Part shown: positions 18,001-28,704 of the stretch, piece by piece
Layout of the letters: every line of letters starts with the position of its first letter
How positions within the stretch are numbered: position 1 is the first letter of the stretch
Notes under the pieces: model-generated
The model's input: only the letters and a program-made list of their open reading frames with translations
Told to the model about the DNA's origin: nothing
The model's database searches: none
DNA from: Paenarthrobacter aurescens
GTDB lineage: Bacteria > Actinomycetota > Actinomycetes > Actinomycetales > Micrococcaceae
DNA length: 64,000 nt
Assembly (NCBI RefSeq): GCF_025421775.1
Contig: NZ_JAOEFX010000001.1
Location: 186,001 to 250,000 of the forward strand
Direction: 5' to 3'
Position numbers and translations under genes: made by a program

Positions 18001-19328
18001 CCTGGATCATCCTGGTCGGCATGGCGCTGGTTTTCCTCAGTTTCGTTGCTTTGCTGACTGCAGCTGAGGCTGCCTTTAACTTCCTGCCCCGGCATGAGGC
18101 CGAACAATCGATTGTCCGGAGCAAGGGCAAGGCCCTGGGGGGCATCCTCAAGGCGCCCATTGCCCACATGCGCGCCTTGCGGTTCTGGCGCGTGTGGTTC
18201 GAAATGGCTGCCGCGGTGGCTGTGGCAGTGGTCCTTCACAGTTTGTTGGACAATGTGTGGCTCGCTGGCCTTGCCGCTACCGGCATTATGGCCGTGATTG
18301 GATTCGTGCTGGTCGGCGTTTCACCCAGGCAGTTGGGAAGGGCCCATTCCGGACCGGTAGTACGTTTCACCGCCCCGCTGATCAGGTTCCTTTGCTGGAT
18401 TCTTGGCCCCATCCCTGGGTGGCTCGTGGCCCTTGGCCAGGCAGTGGCACCCGGTGCCCCGAGCGGTGACGACGCTTTCGTGAGTGAGGAAGAGTTCCGC
18501 GAATTCGTGGATCGCGCCGCGGAATCGGACATGATCGAGGACAACGAAGCCGAACTCATCCATTCGGTCTTCGACTTCGGCGACACTTTGGTGCGGTCAG
18601 TCATGGTTCCACGCACGGATATTGTCAGCATCGGTACTGGCTCGGACCTGGAGACGGCCATGGGCCTGTTCCTGCGTTCGGGGTATTCACGGATTCCGGT
18701 CATTGGCGAAAATACGGATCAGATCCGCGGCATTCTCTACCTGAAGGATGTAGCGGCGGCCATGTATCGCGGTGAGCCCGGGTTGCAGGCCCATGATGTT
18801 GACTCTTTGGCGAGGGACGTCCGCTATGTCCCCGAATCCAAGCTCGTGAGTGACCTCCTCAGGGAGCTGCAGCAGGAGTCCACGCATGTCGCGATCGTCA
18901 TTGATGAGTACGGCGGAACCGCCGGGCTTGTGACGCTTGAGGACCTCATTGAGGAAATCGTGGGGGAAATTGTCGATGAATATGATGCCGCTGCGGAAGA
19001 AGCGGTTGACCTCGGCGATGGTACCTTCCGGGTAAGTGCCCGCATGAGCATCGATGATCTGGGCGAGTTGTTCGACATCGACCTCGAGGACGATGAAGTC
19101 GACACTGTAGGCGGCCTGCTCGCCAAAGCCCTCGGCCAGGTTCCGATTGTCGGAAGCTCGGTTGAAGTGAATGGGATATCGCTCAGGGCGGATAGGCTGG
19201 AGGGTCGCCGAAACCGGGTCAGCCACATCATTGCGGCAGCCATGCCAAAGGAAGACACTGACTTTGAAGACCTTCTCGAAGACGCCGACTCAACGCAACA
19301 GGGAGTTCCACGTGAGCAAGCAAAATAA
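17997..19328 (+). CDS. CNNM/CorC-type hemolysin family membrane protein
   Basis: A membrane protein of the CNNM family, implicated in Mg2+/Co2+ transport or sensing. The 443-aa protein has an N-terminal DUF21/CNNM membrane domain with helices at about 4-22, 68-110 and 125-150. A CBS pair follows from about residue 200 (VMVPRTDIVSIG through VIDEYGGTAGLVTLEDLIEEIVGEIVDEYD), then a CorC_HlyC domain (VSARMSIDDLGELFDIDL). The GTG start overlaps ybeY, and the stop overlaps the beginning of era by 17 bases. Direct evidence for hemolysis is absent; the old name is misleading. Confidence 0.92.
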   Translation: MTWIILVGMALVFLSFVALLTAAEAAFNFLPRHEAEQSIVRSKGKALGGILKAPIAHMRALRFWRVWFEMAAAVAVAVVLHSLLDNVWLAGLAATGIMAVIGFVLVGVSPRQLGRAHSGPVVRFTAPLIRFLCWILGPIPGWLVALGQAVAPGAPSGDDAFVSEEEFREFVDRAAESDMIEDNEAELIHSVFDFGDTLVRSVMVPRTDIVSIGTGSDLETAMGLFLRSGYSRIPVIGENTDQIRGILYLKDVAAAMYRGEPGLQAHDVDSLARDVRYVPESKLVSDLLRELQQESTHVAIVIDEYGGTAGLVTLEDLIEEIVGEIVDEYDAAAEEAVDLGDGTFRVSARMSIDDLGELFDIDLEDDEVDTVGGLLAKALGQVPIVGSSVEVNGISLRADRLEGRRNRVSHIIAAAMPKEDTDFEDLLEDADSTQQGVPREQAK

Positions 19329-20274
19329 GAAATTCGATGCCGATGACGATTTCGGCGGCTTCCACGCAGGATTCTCCGTGCTGGTCGGCCGGCCGAACGC
19401 AGGCAAGTCCACGCTGACCAACGCCCTGGTCGGCCAAAAGGTGGCCATCACGTCGGCCAAACCGCAAACCACGCGGCACACCATCCGCGGCATTGTTCAC
19501 CGGGAAGACGCCCAGTTGATCCTGGTGGATACCCCGGGTCTTCACAGGCCGCGCACCTTGCTGGGTAAGCGCCTGAACGAGCTGGTTGCCGACACCCTTG
19601 CTGAAGTTGACGCCATCGGTTTCTGCCTGCCGGCCAATGAGAAGATCGGCCCAGGCGATAAGTACATCGCGGCACAGTTGGCGGCAGTGGGACGCAAGCC
19701 GATCGTGGCACTGGTCACCAAGACCGATCTCGTGGATCGTCAGGCGTTGACTGAGCAGTTGCTCGCTGTTGCAGCTTTGGGTCGTGAGGTCCTTGGAGAG
19801 CAGGGCTGGGCGGACATCGTCCCCGTGTCCGCGGCCGACGGTTTCCAGGTTTCAACTGTTGCGGATGTCCTGATCAGCCACATGCCGTCATCGCCACCGC
19901 TTTATCCTGACGGCGAGCTGACGGACGAGCCCGAGGCTGTGATGATTGCGGAGCTTATCCGCGAGGCCGCCCTTGAAGGTGTACGCGACGAACTTCCCCA
20001 CTCATTGGCAGTTGTGGTCGAAGAAATTGTCCCTCGTGAAGGTCGTACGGAGGACAACCCGCTTTTGGACGTTCGGGTCAATCTGTATGTCGAACGCCCC
20101 TCGCAGAAGGCCATTATTATCGGCAAGGGCGGAAGCCGGCTGCGTGAAGTTGGTACCAATGCACGCAAGGGCATCGAAACCTTGCTTGGCACCCGGATTT
20201 ACCTGGACCTGCATGTCAAGGTCGCCAAGGACTGGCAGCGGGATCCCAAGCAATTGGTCAAACTCGGGTTCTAG
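19312..20274 (+). CDS. era: GTPase Era
   Basis: Era is an essential GTPase that binds the 3' end of 16S rRNA during 30S assembly. The 320-aa protein has G1 GRPNAGKST near residue 24, G3 DTPGLHRP, G4 TKTD and a C-terminal KH domain (IIIGKGGSRLREVGTNARKG). GTG 19312 is chosen: GGGAG precedes it, and the longer frame upstream only shadows the CNNM gene. It overlaps the CNNM stop by 17 bases and ends the phoH operon. Confidence 0.96.
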   Translation: MSKQNKKFDADDDFGGFHAGFSVLVGRPNAGKSTLTNALVGQKVAITSAKPQTTRHTIRGIVHREDAQLILVDTPGLHRPRTLLGKRLNELVADTLAEVDAIGFCLPANEKIGPGDKYIAAQLAAVGRKPIVALVTKTDLVDRQALTEQLLAVAALGREVLGEQGWADIVPVSAADGFQVSTVADVLISHMPSSPPLYPDGELTDEPEAVMIAELIREAALEGVRDELPHSLAVVVEEIVPREGRTEDNPLLDVRVNLYVERPSQKAIIIGKGGSRLREVGTNARKGIETLLGTRIYLDLHVKVAKDWQRDPKQLVKLGF

Positions 20275-20378
20275 CTGAGTCACTGGATCCGGCGTGGTTT
20301 TGGCACGATAAGGAACTTCTCAGAATCGGCAACTATGATTGCGGGGATCCAGCTGTTTGAGGAAAGGTAAACCCAATA

Positions 20379-21938
20379 GTGCGACGTCGTGACGCCCGGC
20401 CCCAGGGCACCGGCACCGCAGGCTCCGTTGCGGCACGCCATGGGGAGGTTGCCGACGGCACCCCTCGCCACATGAAGGCGCCCAAGGGGCTCCCGCTCTG
20501 GCTGAAGATTGTTACTGGCGTGTTGTCCGTGACCTTGGTTGCCGGTGTGGCCTTTGCGGCCTTCTGGTTCATTCGGCTGCAGAACAATATCACCAAGGCA
20601 CCATTGAGTGCCGGAGAAAGTCGGGATAGCGGTGAAGCATTGGCCAACGACAAGTCGGACCGCCTGCAGATCCTTATTCTTGGTTCTGACACCCGTGATG
20701 GGAAGAACTCCGAGTACGGCAGCACCGAGGACTCCACGGGCTATGGTCACTCCGACGTCATGATGTTGCTGGACATTTCGGCGGACAACAAGCGCGTCAG
20801 CGTCATGAGCTTCCCTCGGGACTTGTTGGTGGATGTACCGCAGTGCACCGACCGTACCAACAACCAGACGTTTCCCGCCCGCAGCAGCGTGATGATCAAC
20901 GAGGCCATGGCGGAAGCCGGGATCGGCTGCGCGGTAGACACCATCAATAAGCTTACGGGTCTGGAGATCGACCATTTCATGATGGCGGACTTCAACGCGG
21001 TCAAGGAGTTATCCAAAGCGATAGGCGGCGTCAATGTGTGCGTCAGTGATCCCGTCTTTGATCCTGATTCCCGCCTTCGACTGCCCAAAGGTGACTCACT
21101 TGTTGAAGGCGAGCAAGCACTTGCCTTCCTGCGGACAAGGCACGCATTCGGCGACGGTGGAGACCTTGGCCGTATCAAGGGCCAGCAGGCGTTCCTCTCT
21201 TCGCTGACGCGAAAGCTCAAGGACGAGGGTACGTTGGGAAACCCTCAGAGGTTGCTCCAGATTGCGGATGTCGTCACACAGAACCTCACTGTTGATGAGG
21301 GACTGGCGTCCGTACCGTCGTTGTTGACCATCGGTGGGCGGCTGAAGGACATTGATGTCTCCAAGGTCGCGTTCGTCGCGGTGCCCACGCAGGCGGCTGC
21401 CATTGATCCCAACAGGCTGGAGCTCATCGAGCCGCAGGCGTCCCAACTCTTCGCGGCCTTGCGCGCCGACCTTGATCTGACCAACCCCGGCGCGACGTCC
21501 ACACCATCGTCGACCGAGAGTCCTGCGCCCCAGCCCACGGCCACAACCCCAGCCGTGCCGGCCTATAACAAAGCCATCCAGCCGGTTGCCGTGGCAAATG
21601 GCAGTGGGATTGCCACCAGGGCCCAGGAGATCATGGCTGTGCTGACGGGCAACGGCTTTACGCAGGCCGTTTCATATCTGGCGAACCCCGTGGACCAGAC
21701 AGTGCTCTACTACGGCGCTGGCTTTGCGGATGTGGCGGCTGACGTGGCCACGCTGTACGGAATCCCGGCTGCCCAGGTGCAAGAGGCGCCAGGAGTTGCG
21801 GGAGTCCAGCTTTACATTGGTACGGACTTCGGGACGGGTACTGCCTATGGGGCAGCGTCGGTTCCATCGGACGTGGTGAACCAAACAGCCAGCGACGCCG
21901 TTTGCCAGCAGGTCAATCCGCTGTACATCGATCAATAA
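20379..21938 (+). CDS. LytR-CpsA-Psr (LCP) family cell-wall glycopolymer transferase
   Basis: LCP enzymes attach teichoic-acid-like or arabinogalactan polymers to peptidoglycan outside the membrane. The 519-aa protein has a short basic cytoplasmic N-terminus, one membrane helix at about 35-60 and the LCP domain from about residue 105 (LQILILGSDTRDG; SVMSFPRDLLVDVP; LRTRHAFGDGGDLGRIKGQQ). A Pro/Thr-rich linker leads to a C-terminal LytR_C domain (VAVANGSGIATRAQEI). The start is GTG 20379 with GAGGAAAGG upstream. TATGAT at 20333-20338 is a likely -10. It is a single-gene unit ending at a strong terminator. Confidence 0.93.
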   Translation: MRRRDARPQGTGTAGSVAARHGEVADGTPRHMKAPKGLPLWLKIVTGVLSVTLVAGVAFAAFWFIRLQNNITKAPLSAGESRDSGEALANDKSDRLQILILGSDTRDGKNSEYGSTEDSTGYGHSDVMMLLDISADNKRVSVMSFPRDLLVDVPQCTDRTNNQTFPARSSVMINEAMAEAGIGCAVDTINKLTGLEIDHFMMADFNAVKELSKAIGGVNVCVSDPVFDPDSRLRLPKGDSLVEGEQALAFLRTRHAFGDGGDLGRIKGQQAFLSSLTRKLKDEGTLGNPQRLLQIADVVTQNLTVDEGLASVPSLLTIGGRLKDIDVSKVAFVAVPTQAAAIDPNRLELIEPQASQLFAALRADLDLTNPGATSTPSSTESPAPQPTATTPAVPAYNKAIQPVAVANGSGIATRAQEIMAVLTGNGFTQAVSYLANPVDQTVLYYGAGFADVAADVATLYGIPAAQVQEAPGVAGVQLYIGTDFGTGTAYGAASVPSDVVNQTASDAVCQQVNPLYIDQ

Positions 21939-21961
21939 CCGATCCCACAAGTCAATGGAGC

Positions 21962-21999
21962 ATGAAAGAGGCCGGGCCAAGTGGCCCGGCCTCTTTCAT
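21962..21999. terminator. Bidirectional terminator between LCP gene and M13 peptidase gene
   Basis: ATGAAAGAGGCCGGGCC and its exact complement flank a 4-nt loop, a 17-bp stem with T-rich ends on both strands. Confidence 0.93.
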
Positions 22000-22006
22000 A
22001 CCTGTC

Positions 22007-23959
22007 CTACCAGATGCTCACGCGGTCTCCGGACTCCATCCACATCCCATCGTTCGGACCGACCTCGAATGCTTCATGGAAGGCATCGAGGTTCCGGGCA
22101 ATGGCATTGGTGCGGAACTCGTTGGGGGAATGCGGATCCGTGGCCAACCGGCGGATGGCTTCCTCGGTACGGATCACCTGACGCCAGCCTGCTGCCCACG
22201 ACATGAAGAAGCGTTGCTGCCCGGTGAAACCATCGATCACCTCGGGCTCGGCTCCGCCGAGGCTGAGGAGGTAGGCCTTGTAGGCAATAGTGAGGCCTCC
22301 GAGGTCGCCAATGTTTTCGCCCAAGGTCAGTTTGCCATTGACCTTATGATCCGGTGCAGCATACGGGGAGAGAGCATCGTACTGGGCCACCAACTTGGCC
22401 GTGAGTATTTCGAACGAGGCACGGTCTTCTTCTGTCCACCAGTTCCGCAGCGCGCCGCTGCCATCAAACTGGGATCCCTGGTCATCGAAGCCGTGACCGA
22501 TCTCGTGTCCGATCACAGCACCGATTCCTCCATAGTTCACGGCGTCATCCGCATCAGCGTTGAAGAAGGGCGGCTGAAGGATAGCGGCGGGAAAGACGAT
22601 CTCGTTCAACATCGGATGGTAGTAGGCGTTGACCGTCTGCGGTGTCATGAGCCATTTGGTGAGGTCAACGGGCTTCCCGATCTCGTCCAAATGACGGTCA
22701 ACATCAGCGTCGTGGGCACGTTCCACATTGCCCAAGAGGTCCGTTGGATCGATTTCCACGGCGGAGTAGTCAATCCACTTCTCGGGGAAACCGATCTTCG
22801 GGCGGAACGCTTCCAGCTTCTTGAGCGCTTCCTTCTTGGTTTCCTCGCCCATCCACTCAAGGGAGGAGATGCTGTCACGGTAAGCCTCAATCAGGTTGGC
22901 GACGAGGGTCTCCATCCTGGCTTTGTGACCAGCGGGGAAATGACGTTCCACATAGATTTGGCCCACAGCTTCGCCAAGCGCAGCTTCGACGACGGCAACG
23001 CCGCGCTTCCAGCGCTCCTTGTTTTGCGGTGTGCCGCTCAGCTTGGTGCCGTAGAAGTCGAAGTTGGTGTTCACGAACTCGGATGACAGGTATGGGGCAG
23101 CTGAACTGAGGACCCTGAGAGTCAGCCACTCCTTCCAGGTGTCAAGAGGCTCGGATTCCAGCAGGCCCGCCGCTCCTGCAAAGAAATCCGGAGTGCTGAC
23201 CACGATCTCATTCCGCTTGGCTGCGTCAACCCGCGCGGCGTCGAACCAGGTGCCCAAGAGCGGGAAAAGCGTCTCTGCTTCATCTGCGGTCTTGAGGTTG
23301 TAGGTCTTCTGGGGATCGCGCAACGTGACGTTGTCCCAGTGGTGCGATGCCAAAGCGGTTTCGAGTGCGACGACACGGGTTGAGGCGGCTTGGGCATCGG
23401 GGATGCCCGCGAGTTCGAAAAGCCTGGCAATGTAATCGCCGTATGACACCACTATCGGGGCAAACTTCCCGTCCCGGTAATAGGACTCATCGGGCAGTCC
23501 CAGGCCTCCTTGTCCGATGTACAGGAGGATCCGTTCGGGGTTGCCGGCATCCGGAGCCGGGTAGATGGAGAAGAGCCCCGAGACATCGGACCGGAACAAG
23601 CGGCCGATCAGCGCGGCCAACTCATGAGCCGAACCCACCGCCCGAACCTCGTCCAGACGACCGCGCACGGGATCGAGCCCTTTTTCCTCCGCTGCCGCCT
23701 CGTCCATGAAACTCGCGTAAAGGCCGCCAACCTGCTGTTCGACGCCGGTCGCTGACTCTCCCTTTCCGGCAGCTTCCTCAATAATCGCCTTGACGGCCAA
23801 TTCGGCGCCATCCCGCAGTGCGGTGAAAGTGCCTTCCAGTGGCCGGTCGTTGGGGATTGTTGTGCTGTTGAGCCACGCGCCGTTGACGTGTTGGTAGAGG
23901 TCGTCCTGGGGCCGGACGCTGTGATCGATGTTGGAAAGAGTGATCCCCGACTGTGGCAC
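22007..23959 (-). CDS. M13 family zinc metalloendopeptidase (PepO/neprilysin type)
   Basis: M13 peptidases cleave oligopeptides. The 650-aa protein has the N-terminal M13_N domain (SVRPQDDLYQHVNGAWL near residue 15) and the C-terminal catalytic domain. The latter shows NAYYHPMLNEIVFPAAILQPPFF, the zinc motif HEIGH and the ENIGDLGG (ExxxD) glutamate, ending in the usual short tryptophan-containing tail. GTG 23959 is preferred over GTG 23998, because AAGGAG lies exactly five bases upstream. No signal peptide is seen, so it probably acts in the cytoplasm, as in other actinobacterial members. It is divergent from leuA. Confidence 0.93.
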   Translation of the reverse strand: MPQSGITLSNIDHSVRPQDDLYQHVNGAWLNSTTIPNDRPLEGTFTALRDGAELAVKAIIEEAAGKGESATGVEQQVGGLYASFMDEAAAEEKGLDPVRGRLDEVRAVGSAHELAALIGRLFRSDVSGLFSIYPAPDAGNPERILLYIGQGGLGLPDESYYRDGKFAPIVVSYGDYIARLFELAGIPDAQAASTRVVALETALASHHWDNVTLRDPQKTYNLKTADEAETLFPLLGTWFDAARVDAAKRNEIVVSTPDFFAGAAGLLESEPLDTWKEWLTLRVLSSAAPYLSSEFVNTNFDFYGTKLSGTPQNKERWKRGVAVVEAALGEAVGQIYVERHFPAGHKARMETLVANLIEAYRDSISSLEWMGEETKKEALKKLEAFRPKIGFPEKWIDYSAVEIDPTDLLGNVERAHDADVDRHLDEIGKPVDLTKWLMTPQTVNAYYHPMLNEIVFPAAILQPPFFNADADDAVNYGGIGAVIGHEIGHGFDDQGSQFDGSGALRNWWTEEDRASFEILTAKLVAQYDALSPYAAPDHKVNGKLTLGENIGDLGGLTIAYKAYLLSLGGAEPEVIDGFTGQQRFFMSWAAGWRQVIRTEEAIRRLATDPHSPNEFRTNAIARNLDAFHEAFEVGPNDGMWMESGDRVSIW

Positions 23960-24073
23960 TGTGGCTCCTTGTGTGGACACTGCAGCCGGCGTTTCCACCG
24001 TCGCGGCGTCTGCATAGTGGACGTTGCATGAGGTGTTGCACTGTCATCATACGCATCGTGTTAGTGTGAATTT

Positions 24074-24118
24074 GTGCGTACGGCAATGCTTCTTCTTAGC
24101 TGCCGCGGCGAGGCCTGA
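24074..24118 (+). CDS. leuA leader peptide (14 aa) with three Leu codons
   Basis: GTG 24074 opens a 14-codon frame reading VRTAMLLLSCRGEA and stopping at TGA 24116-24118. Codons 6-8 are CTT-CTT-CTT, a rare leucine codon in this GC-rich genome, as expected for a leucine-sensing leader. TAGTGT at 24062-24067 followed by six bases suggests that transcription starts at the GTG, so the leader mRNA would be leaderless. An internal ATG at 24086 is an alternative start. Codons 10-14 lie in the 5' arm of the downstream hairpin. Comparable leader peptides before actinobacterial leuA have been predicted by comparative work. Confidence 0.8.
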   Translation: MRTAMLLLSCRGEA

Positions 24119-24151
24119 AAGCTATCTGACGCTGGGCCATCCTCGCCGCGG
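24103..24151 (+). promoter_or_regulatory. Attenuator-like hairpin upstream of leuA
   Basis: CCGCGGCGAGG (24103-24113) pairs perfectly with CCTCGCCGCGG (24141-24151). The 5' arm overlaps the end of the leader peptide frame, just after its CTT codons, so ribosome position can decide whether the stem forms. No clear T-run follows, so control may act through Rho, a pseudoknot or translation initiation. A weaker CTAAG/CTTAG stem lies nearer the leuA ribosome binding site. Confidence 0.75.
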
Positions 24152-24184
24152 AGTTCCGTTGTGTCCGGCTAAGCTTTCACTTAG

Positions 24185-25948
<1,764 letters not shown>

Positions 25949-25957
25949 GAGCCTGCG

Positions 25958-25995
25958 CCGTGTGGTGACGGGAAATACCGTCACCACACGGTCTT
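25958..25995 (+). terminator. Terminator after leuA
   Basis: CCGTGTGGTGACGG pairs exactly with its complement across a 6-nt loop, followed by TCTTGCT. Confidence 0.85.
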
Positions 25996-26035
25996 GCTGT
26001 CACCGGCCGGTCCAGGCATAGTGCGAAGATTAGTT

Positions 26036-26788
26036 GTGGCCAATCCATCGTTTGCAGCACGGTCCTATAGGGACGATGCCGTGGTGCTCCGCACCCACAA
26101 GCTGGGCGAGGCGGATCGGATCATCACCTTATTGACCAAACACCATGGGCAAGTCCGTGCTGTGGCCAAGGGCGTGCGTAGGACCAGCAGCCGTTTTGGG
26201 GCGCGCCTGGAACCGTTCATGGTGGCGGATTTGCAGCTGGTTTCCGGGCGGACGCTCGACATCGTGACCCAGGCGGTAGCCAAGGGCGCCTATGGCAGCA
26301 GCATCGCTGCCGATTATGGGCGGTTCACAGTGGCGGCGGCCATGACTGAGACCGCAGAGAAACTAACGGACGCCGATACCGAATCCGGCACCGCCCAATA
26401 CAATCTGCTGGTTGGAGCCTTGGCTGCCCTTAGCCGTTCGGACCACCCACCTGAGCTCATCCTGGACTCCTATCTGCTGCGCGCGTTGGCTACAGGCGGC
26501 TGGGCCCCGAGTTTCACCGATTGCGCCCGCTGCGGCCGTCCTGGTCCACACACCGCCTTTGCCGCACCGGTCGGTGGAATGGTTTGCAGTGACTGCAGGC
26601 CCCCGGGTTCACCTGCCCCGGCACCAGAGACTGTAGTGCTGTTGGGCGCCCTCCTGACAGGAAACTGGGGCGTTGCGGATGCTTCTGACCCGCGGCATCG
26701 GCGGGAGGCGGCGGGGCTTGTGGCCAGCTACCTTCAGTGGCACCTTGAACGGGCATTGAAATCACTCAAACACGTGGAGCGAAGCTGA
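26036..26788 (+). CDS. recO: DNA repair protein RecO
   Basis: RecO anneals ssDNA and, with RecR, loads RecA onto SSB-coated gaps. The protein is 250 aa from GTG 26036. The N-terminal OB fold reads [20 protein letters not shown], followed by [15 protein letters not shown]. The C-terminal part has a CxxC...CxxC zinc site (CARCGRPG, then CSDCRPPG). GTG 26021 is a possible alternative start; neither has a strong ribosome binding site. It is followed two bases later by uppS, the conserved recO-uppS pair of actinobacteria. Confidence 0.93.
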   Translation: MANPSFAARSYRDDAVVLRTHKLGEADRIITLLTKHHGQVRAVAKGVRRTSSRFGARLEPFMVADLQLVSGRTLDIVTQAVAKGAYGSSIAADYGRFTVAAAMTETAEKLTDADTESGTAQYNLLVGALAALSRSDHPPELILDSYLLRALATGGWAPSFTDCARCGRPGPHTAFAAPVGGMVCSDCRPPGSPAPAPETVVLLGALLTGNWGVADASDPRHRREAAGLVASYLQWHLERALKSLKHVERS

Positions 26789-26790
26789 CA

Positions 26791-27615
26791 GTGGGACTTG
26801 GAAAGAAAAGTAAATCAACAGCGGCAAGGACGGGGCCTGTGGTTGCCCCTTACGGTCATCCATCCGGCGCGGTGCCGCCGCGTATTCCAAGTGAACTAAT
26901 CCCGCAGCACGTGGCGATCGTCATGGACGGTAACGGGCGCTGGGCAAATCAACGTGGACTGCCCCGCGTCGAGGGGCACAAGGCCGGCGAGCCTGCGTTG
27001 CTGGATGTCATGGCGGGGGCCATCGAGCTCGGCATTAAGTACGTCAGCGTTTACGCATTCTCAACAGAGAATTGGCGGCGTTCGCCCGAGGAAGTCCGGT
27101 TCCTCATGGGATTTAACAAGGATGTACTACGACGGCAGCGCAACCAGCTCGACGAATGGGGTGTCCGTATCCGCTGGGCTGGTCGCCGCCCCCGTTTGTG
27201 GGGTTCGGTCATCAGGGAGTTGGAAGAGGCAGAGGAGTACACCCGTGCCAACGACACCTGCACGTTGACCATGTGTGTTAATTACGGCGGCCGCGCTGAG
27301 ATTGCCGATGCCGTTTCGGCCATTGCGCGCGACGTCGCCGAAGGACGGTTGAAGCCTGGATCGGTTTCCGAGAAGACCATCCAGAAGTACCTCGATGAGC
27401 CCGACCTCCCGGACGTTGACCTCTTCCTGCGAAGCTCGGGGGAGCAGCGGCTCTCCAATTTCCTTTTGTGGCAATCGGCCTATGCGGAGTTCGTCTTCAT
27501 GGACACTCTGTGGCCGGATGTAGATCGGCGGACCCTTTGGGATGCCGTGGAGATCTACGCCAAGCGCGACAGGCGCTACGGCGGGGCCGTTGACGCTGCA
27601 CCCGCAGGCAATTAG
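26791..27615 (+). CDS. uppS: Isoprenyl transferase (undecaprenyl/decaprenyl diphosphate synthase)
   Basis: A cis-prenyltransferase that makes the long polyprenyl diphosphate carrier for cell-wall precursors. The 274-aa protein has the catalytic block [20 protein letters not shown] near residue 48 and the [15 protein letters not shown] block. The diphosphate-binding motif [22 protein letters not shown] is followed by the AYAEFVF/LWPDVD end. GTG 26791 starts 2 bases after the recO stop. The product chain length cannot be read from the sequence. Confidence 0.94.
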   Translation: MGLGKKSKSTAARTGPVVAPYGHPSGAVPPRIPSELIPQHVAIVMDGNGRWANQRGLPRVEGHKAGEPALLDVMAGAIELGIKYVSVYAFSTENWRRSPEEVRFLMGFNKDVLRRQRNQLDEWGVRIRWAGRRPRLWGSVIRELEEAEEYTRANDTCTLTMCVNYGGRAEIADAVSAIARDVAEGRLKPGSVSEKTIQKYLDEPDLPDVDLFLRSSGEQRLSNFLLWQSAYAEFVFMDTLWPDVDRRTLWDAVEIYAKRDRRYGGAVDAAPAGN

Positions 27616-27630
27616 CATGCCCGTGCTGAA

Positions 27631-28704
27631 TCAATAAGGATAGGCGGCCAGCCACACGGCGACGTCACGGTAAGCCTGTTGTCGGACGGTACGCCTGGAG
27701 AGAAAGACATCGTGCAAGGCCCCCGGATACCGGAACACGGCCGTGCGCCGGGCAAGGCCAAGGGCCCGACGAGACGTTTCTTCAACGTCAATGACAGCAT
27801 CCGCCCGCATGAGGTCTGCCGTCCATTCAGCTTGGATCCTGGTTCTCCCCGACAGAAGAACCAAAACAGGGGAGTCGATGTTGAGCTTTCGCTCCACTGC
27901 GGCGTGACCGGCCAGCACTGCCTTCGTCCATCCTGCACGGATAGGGAAGGAAGCCCGCGGTCGCCAGACCGGATCGAGGATCCACTCGCCATGTGCTTCG
28001 TTGCTGACGCTCTCCCAGTAGGCGGGCATCTCCGGAAAGCGGAACGGTCGCTTGGGGTCAGTACGGGCAAAGGGCTCCACCAAGTGCATGGCAATGCTGC
28101 GGACGAGACTGCTGCCCTGCAGCTCCAGCCAGGGCGAATTCAGAACCAGCGTGCCAAGCCTGCCGGGGTTGCGGTCCGCCCAGAGCGCAGCGATCAAGCC
28201 GCCGAGGGAATGGCCCAGCATGTGGATGGTGGGGGGAGTGCTGTTCGCAGTTCGCGATGCCACATCGCGTTCGATGACCGTGAACGCGGCCTCCAGGTCT
28301 TCGTCGTAAACGCCGAGGTCGGATGTGTACCCCGGTGTTTGTCCGGGCAGCAGACTGCGGCCGAATTTCCGGAGGTCCAGCGCGTAGAAGTGAAAGCCCG
28401 ACGCCGTGAGGTACTCTGCCAACTCGGTCTGCAGGAAGTAATCGGCCCACCCGTGCAGGTAGAGGACCACTCGTGGTGCCCCGGTTGGATCTGCCGGGGC
28501 CGCCCGGCGCTTGCGCCTGGTAAAGGATGCGAGGAAATCCAGGATTCCTTGCGGGGCCGCGTGTTCCGAGGGAGGGGCATGCCTGACGAGCGTGGCTTTG
28601 ACGGGACCTTCCTCATCGGGCCTGAGGGGCAGGTCCATGCATTCGTAGCCGTGGCCAAGGAAATCGCGTTTCCACAACGATACGGACTCTTCCGTGGTGG
28701 TCAT
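27631..28704 (-). CDS. Alpha/beta hydrolase, serine aminopeptidase S33/lipase-like, copy 1
   Basis: A 357-aa cytoplasmic hydrolase related to monoacylglycerol lipases. The oxyanion-hole strand VVLYLHGWADYF lies near residue 110 and the nucleophile elbow MLGHSLGGL near 190. A C-terminal His is present in the ALHDVFLS block. ATG 28704 has AAGGGGA upstream, and its ATGA overlaps the stop of the next gene upstream in the operon. That neighbour is a paralog of the same layout, so the pair looks like a tandem duplication. The substrate is unknown; lipid esters are the best guess from family. Confidence 0.88.
   Translation of the reverse strand: MTTTEESVSLWKRDFLGHGYECMDLPLRPDEEGPVKATLVRHAPPSEHAAPQGILDFLASFTRRKRRAAPADPTGAPRVVLYLHGWADYFLQTELAEYLTASGFHFYALDLRKFGRSLLPGQTPGYTSDLGVYDEDLEAAFTVIERDVASRTANSTPPTIHMLGHSLGGLIAALWADRNPGRLGTLVLNSPWLELQGSSLVRSIAMHLVEPFARTDPKRPFRFPEMPAYWESVSNEAHGEWILDPVWRPRASFPIRAGWTKAVLAGHAAVERKLNIDSPVLVLLSGRTRIQAEWTADLMRADAVIDVEETSRRALGLARRTAVFRYPGALHDVFLSRRTVRQQAYRDVAVWLAAYPY

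Noticed and set aside
21902-23086. 394-aa plus-strand frame opposite the M13 peptidase
   Set aside because: The peptidase has complete catalytic motifs; the plus-strand frame crosses a strong terminator and shows no family pattern.
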